This document shows, piece by piece, positions 62,249 through 64,000 of a DNA stretch of 64,000 nt. Each line of letters opens with the position of its first letter. Position 1 is the first letter of the stretch. Source of the stretch: Paraphaeosphaeria minitans (taxonomy: Eukaryota; Ascomycota; Dothideomycetes; Pleosporales; Didymosphaeriaceae); assembly GCA_015832175.1 (NCBI GenBank), contig WJXW01000003.1, positions 186,001 through 250,000 of the forward strand, read 5' to 3'. A program made the translations under genes and the position numbers. The notes beneath the pieces are model-generated. The model was not told the DNA's origin. It did no database searches and worked only from the letters and a program-made list of their open reading frames with translations.

Positions 62249-63584
62249 ATGGCTCCCGCTCTTGTCGAAGTGTCGCTCCCAGAGGCCATCAACTACGCCA
62301 AGTCTGGAACTGGCGCATACAAGGTATGTATACAGACCTTCCATTACACCAGCTTTCGCTAATTACTCGAAGGATGCGTTTGCAGCTGGGCCAAAACACT
62401 TCAAGGCAGATGCTGAATTGAAGGGAACCGATAAACACCCTCCGGCCAAGTACCCGAATTACTTGCCGACGTGGACCGACAAGAAGTAGGTGGTGCCTGC
62501 CCTGATATTGCCAGCAGCAACAACTCACCATGTGAAAAGATATCCACCTCTTGAGCCTTTCGAGCATTACGAGCATGGCAGGGATGCAGGCGCGAGTTTC
62601 TCAAACCTTCTGAAAGATGCCACCAAGGTGGATGATCTCACAGCGAACATTGGCGCTGAAGTCCACGGCGTGCAATTGAGCAAGCTCACAGATGCCGGCA
62701 AGGATGAGCTAGCACTGTTTGTTGCCCAGAAGAAGGTCGTGGGTAAGGAATAATGAGGCGTGGCCTGTATGATCTTGCTTCTGACAAGAAACAGCTTTCC
62801 GTGATCAGGACTTCGCAGACCTTCCCATCCGTGACGCCTTGAAGATTGGGGGTTATTTCGGACGACACCACATCCACCCGACCTCTGGTGGCCCCGAGGG
62901 CCATCCCGAAGTACACTTGGTCCACCGTAGTGCGGACGATACCACTTCCCGAGACTTCTTTGAAGAGCGCACGAACTCGGTTACATGGCATTCCGACGTC
63001 ACTTATGAGAAGCAGCCCCCAGGCACCACATTCCTCTATCTCTTGGACGGACCGGCAGCAGGTGGAGACACACTTTTTGCCAACCAAGCGTTGGCATACC
63101 GCCGGCTTTCGCCTGAGTTCCAGAAGAGGCTCCACGGCTTGAAGGTCGTCCACTCCGGTACGTGCAGAGATCGAGACCTGATCAGACATAGACTAACCAA
63201 CAAACAGCTGTTGAGCAGGCTGATAACAGCCGAAACCGCGGAGGCATCGTTCGCCGCGAGCCTGTCACATCTATCCACCCTCTCGTACGCACACATCCCG
63301 CGACCGGTGAGAAGGCGCTCTTCATCAACCCGCAATTCTCGCGCCGCATCATCGGCTACAAGAAGGAGGAGAGCGACTATCTCCTAAACTTCCTGTACGA
63401 CCATCTCGCCAAGGGCCAGGACTTCCAGGCGCGTGTCAAGTGGGCTCCGGGAACGGTCGTGGTATGGGACAACCGGGTTACGGCCCATTCCGCTCTCCTC
63501 GATTGGGAAGACGGAGCGCGCAGGCATCTTGCTCGAATTACGCCGCAGGCTGAAGCTCCTTATGAGACTCCTTTTGAGGGCTAG
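62249..63584 (+). CDS. JLP1: Fe(II)/2-oxoglutarate-dependent TauD-family dioxygenase (sulfonate dioxygenase, JLP1-like), 5 exons
   Basis: Releases sulfite from taurine or other sulfonates by oxidation with 2-oxoglutarate and O2, giving a sulfur source. Exons 62249-62323, 62373-62485, 62540-62742, 62795-63157 and 63208-63584 give 376 aa; introns are 49-54 nt, two with AAG acceptors. The iron triad is present: His-x-Asp in NSVTWHSDVTYEKQPPGTTFLY and the distal His in VVVWDNRVTAHSALLDW. The 2-oxoglutarate Arg is in GARRHLARITP. LPTWTDKKYPPLEPFEHYEHG, DLTANIGAEVHGVQLSKL, RDQDFADLPIRDALKIGGYFG, GGDTLFANQALAYRRLSPEFQ and HPATGEKALFINPQFSRRIIG are all typical of the fungal branch. Other members act on 2,4-D-like ethers or unknown substrates, so the sulfonate role rests on family and on the adjacent transporter. 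Likely cytosolic. Confidence 0.92.
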
Positions 63585-64000
63585 GTTGGTCTAGAATATA
63601 ATGAAAGCGTGTAAAGCCACTCTTCGCTCTTGATCGAGGCGCATCGTCGTCTTTTGGCTGTCGAAATATTCAAGATTTTCGCGATTACCTAGGTAGGTAC
63701 CTCTTATCGCGCTCGCGATTTTCTCGTGCAATGATGTGGATACAACAGCTTAGGGACACGCGCTGCCTGCGTCTACGAGAGCCAAGTAAAGAAAGCGATC
63801 ACGAAGATTCGAGCTCAGTAAAAGGAAGCGGGACGATCGAGAGGCAAGTATACAAGGTAGCTGGCGAGGGGTAGGTACGGCGCGTCGCGTTGGGCGCAGC
63901 TGCGGCGTGGGAGAAAGTGGAGAGAGTGTGCTAGCCTGATCTGGAGAAGATCACGTGGCAAGGTTACCCCCGGGTTTTGAGGCAGTCGTAGTAGGCTTTG
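63585..64000. other. Terminal intergenic sequence
   Basis: About 415 bases after the dioxygenase stop; 3' UTR and no further gene seen before the window ends. Confidence 0.5.

Overview
The window is nuclear DNA of a filamentous ascomycete. The evidence is short GT-AG introns (mostly 45-75 nt), CFEM and HET domains, an SomA-PtaB type LIM-binding protein, secreted hydrolases with Kex2 sites, and fungal Dal5-family and BTB proteins. I lean towards Dothideomycetes, but this is not proven by anything here. Exon joins are my own manual reconstructions, checked for phase; I had no alignments.

Layout. 0-1.1 kb: 3' end of an NRPS-like thioester-reductase gene cut by the window edge. 1.5-13.1 kb: four secreted proteins (a Ser/Thr-rich Cys-rich protein, an SMP-30-like beta-propeller, a trypsin-fold protease and a GH2 glycosidase) separated by long gene-poor spacers. 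13.7-15.3 kb: a decayed type B carboxylesterase and an AKR7-like reductase. 16.6-17.6 kb: a GPI-anchored CFEM protein. 19.1-21.1 kb: anthranilate synthase component I (trpE), diverging from a coiled-coil hypothetical. 23-28 kb: a small hypothetical, a BTB-like protein and a His-rich membrane protein. 29.5-29.9 kb: a HET-domain relic in a gene-poor, repeat-containing tract.

31.1-39.9 kb is the most interesting region. Five clustered oxidoreductase genes (myo-inositol oxygenase, aldo-keto reductase, KduD/5-ketogluconate-reductase-like SDR, sorbitol/L-idonate-dehydrogenase-like MDR and an inositol-2-dehydrogenase-like Gfo/Idh/MocA protein) could form most of a route from myo-inositol through D-glucuronate, L-gulonate and L-idonate to D-gluconate. 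They are organised around two divergent promoters, one holding a repeated TGACGT-containing element. The spacers within and just beyond the cluster are filled with diverged tandem arrays.

41.4-56 kb: a puzzling multi-exon gene with a Gln/His-rich start, a small membrane protein, cytosolic leucyl-tRNA synthetase, the PtaB-like regulator and V-ATPase subunit B. 57-59 kb: a protein kinase with a degenerate N-terminal repeat and an apparent frame break at an A11 run. 59.3-63.6 kb: a divergent pair, a Dal5-family anion transporter and a TauD-family dioxygenase, resembling the yeast SOA1/JLP1 organosulfonate utilisation functions. The last 0.4 kb has no recognisable gene.
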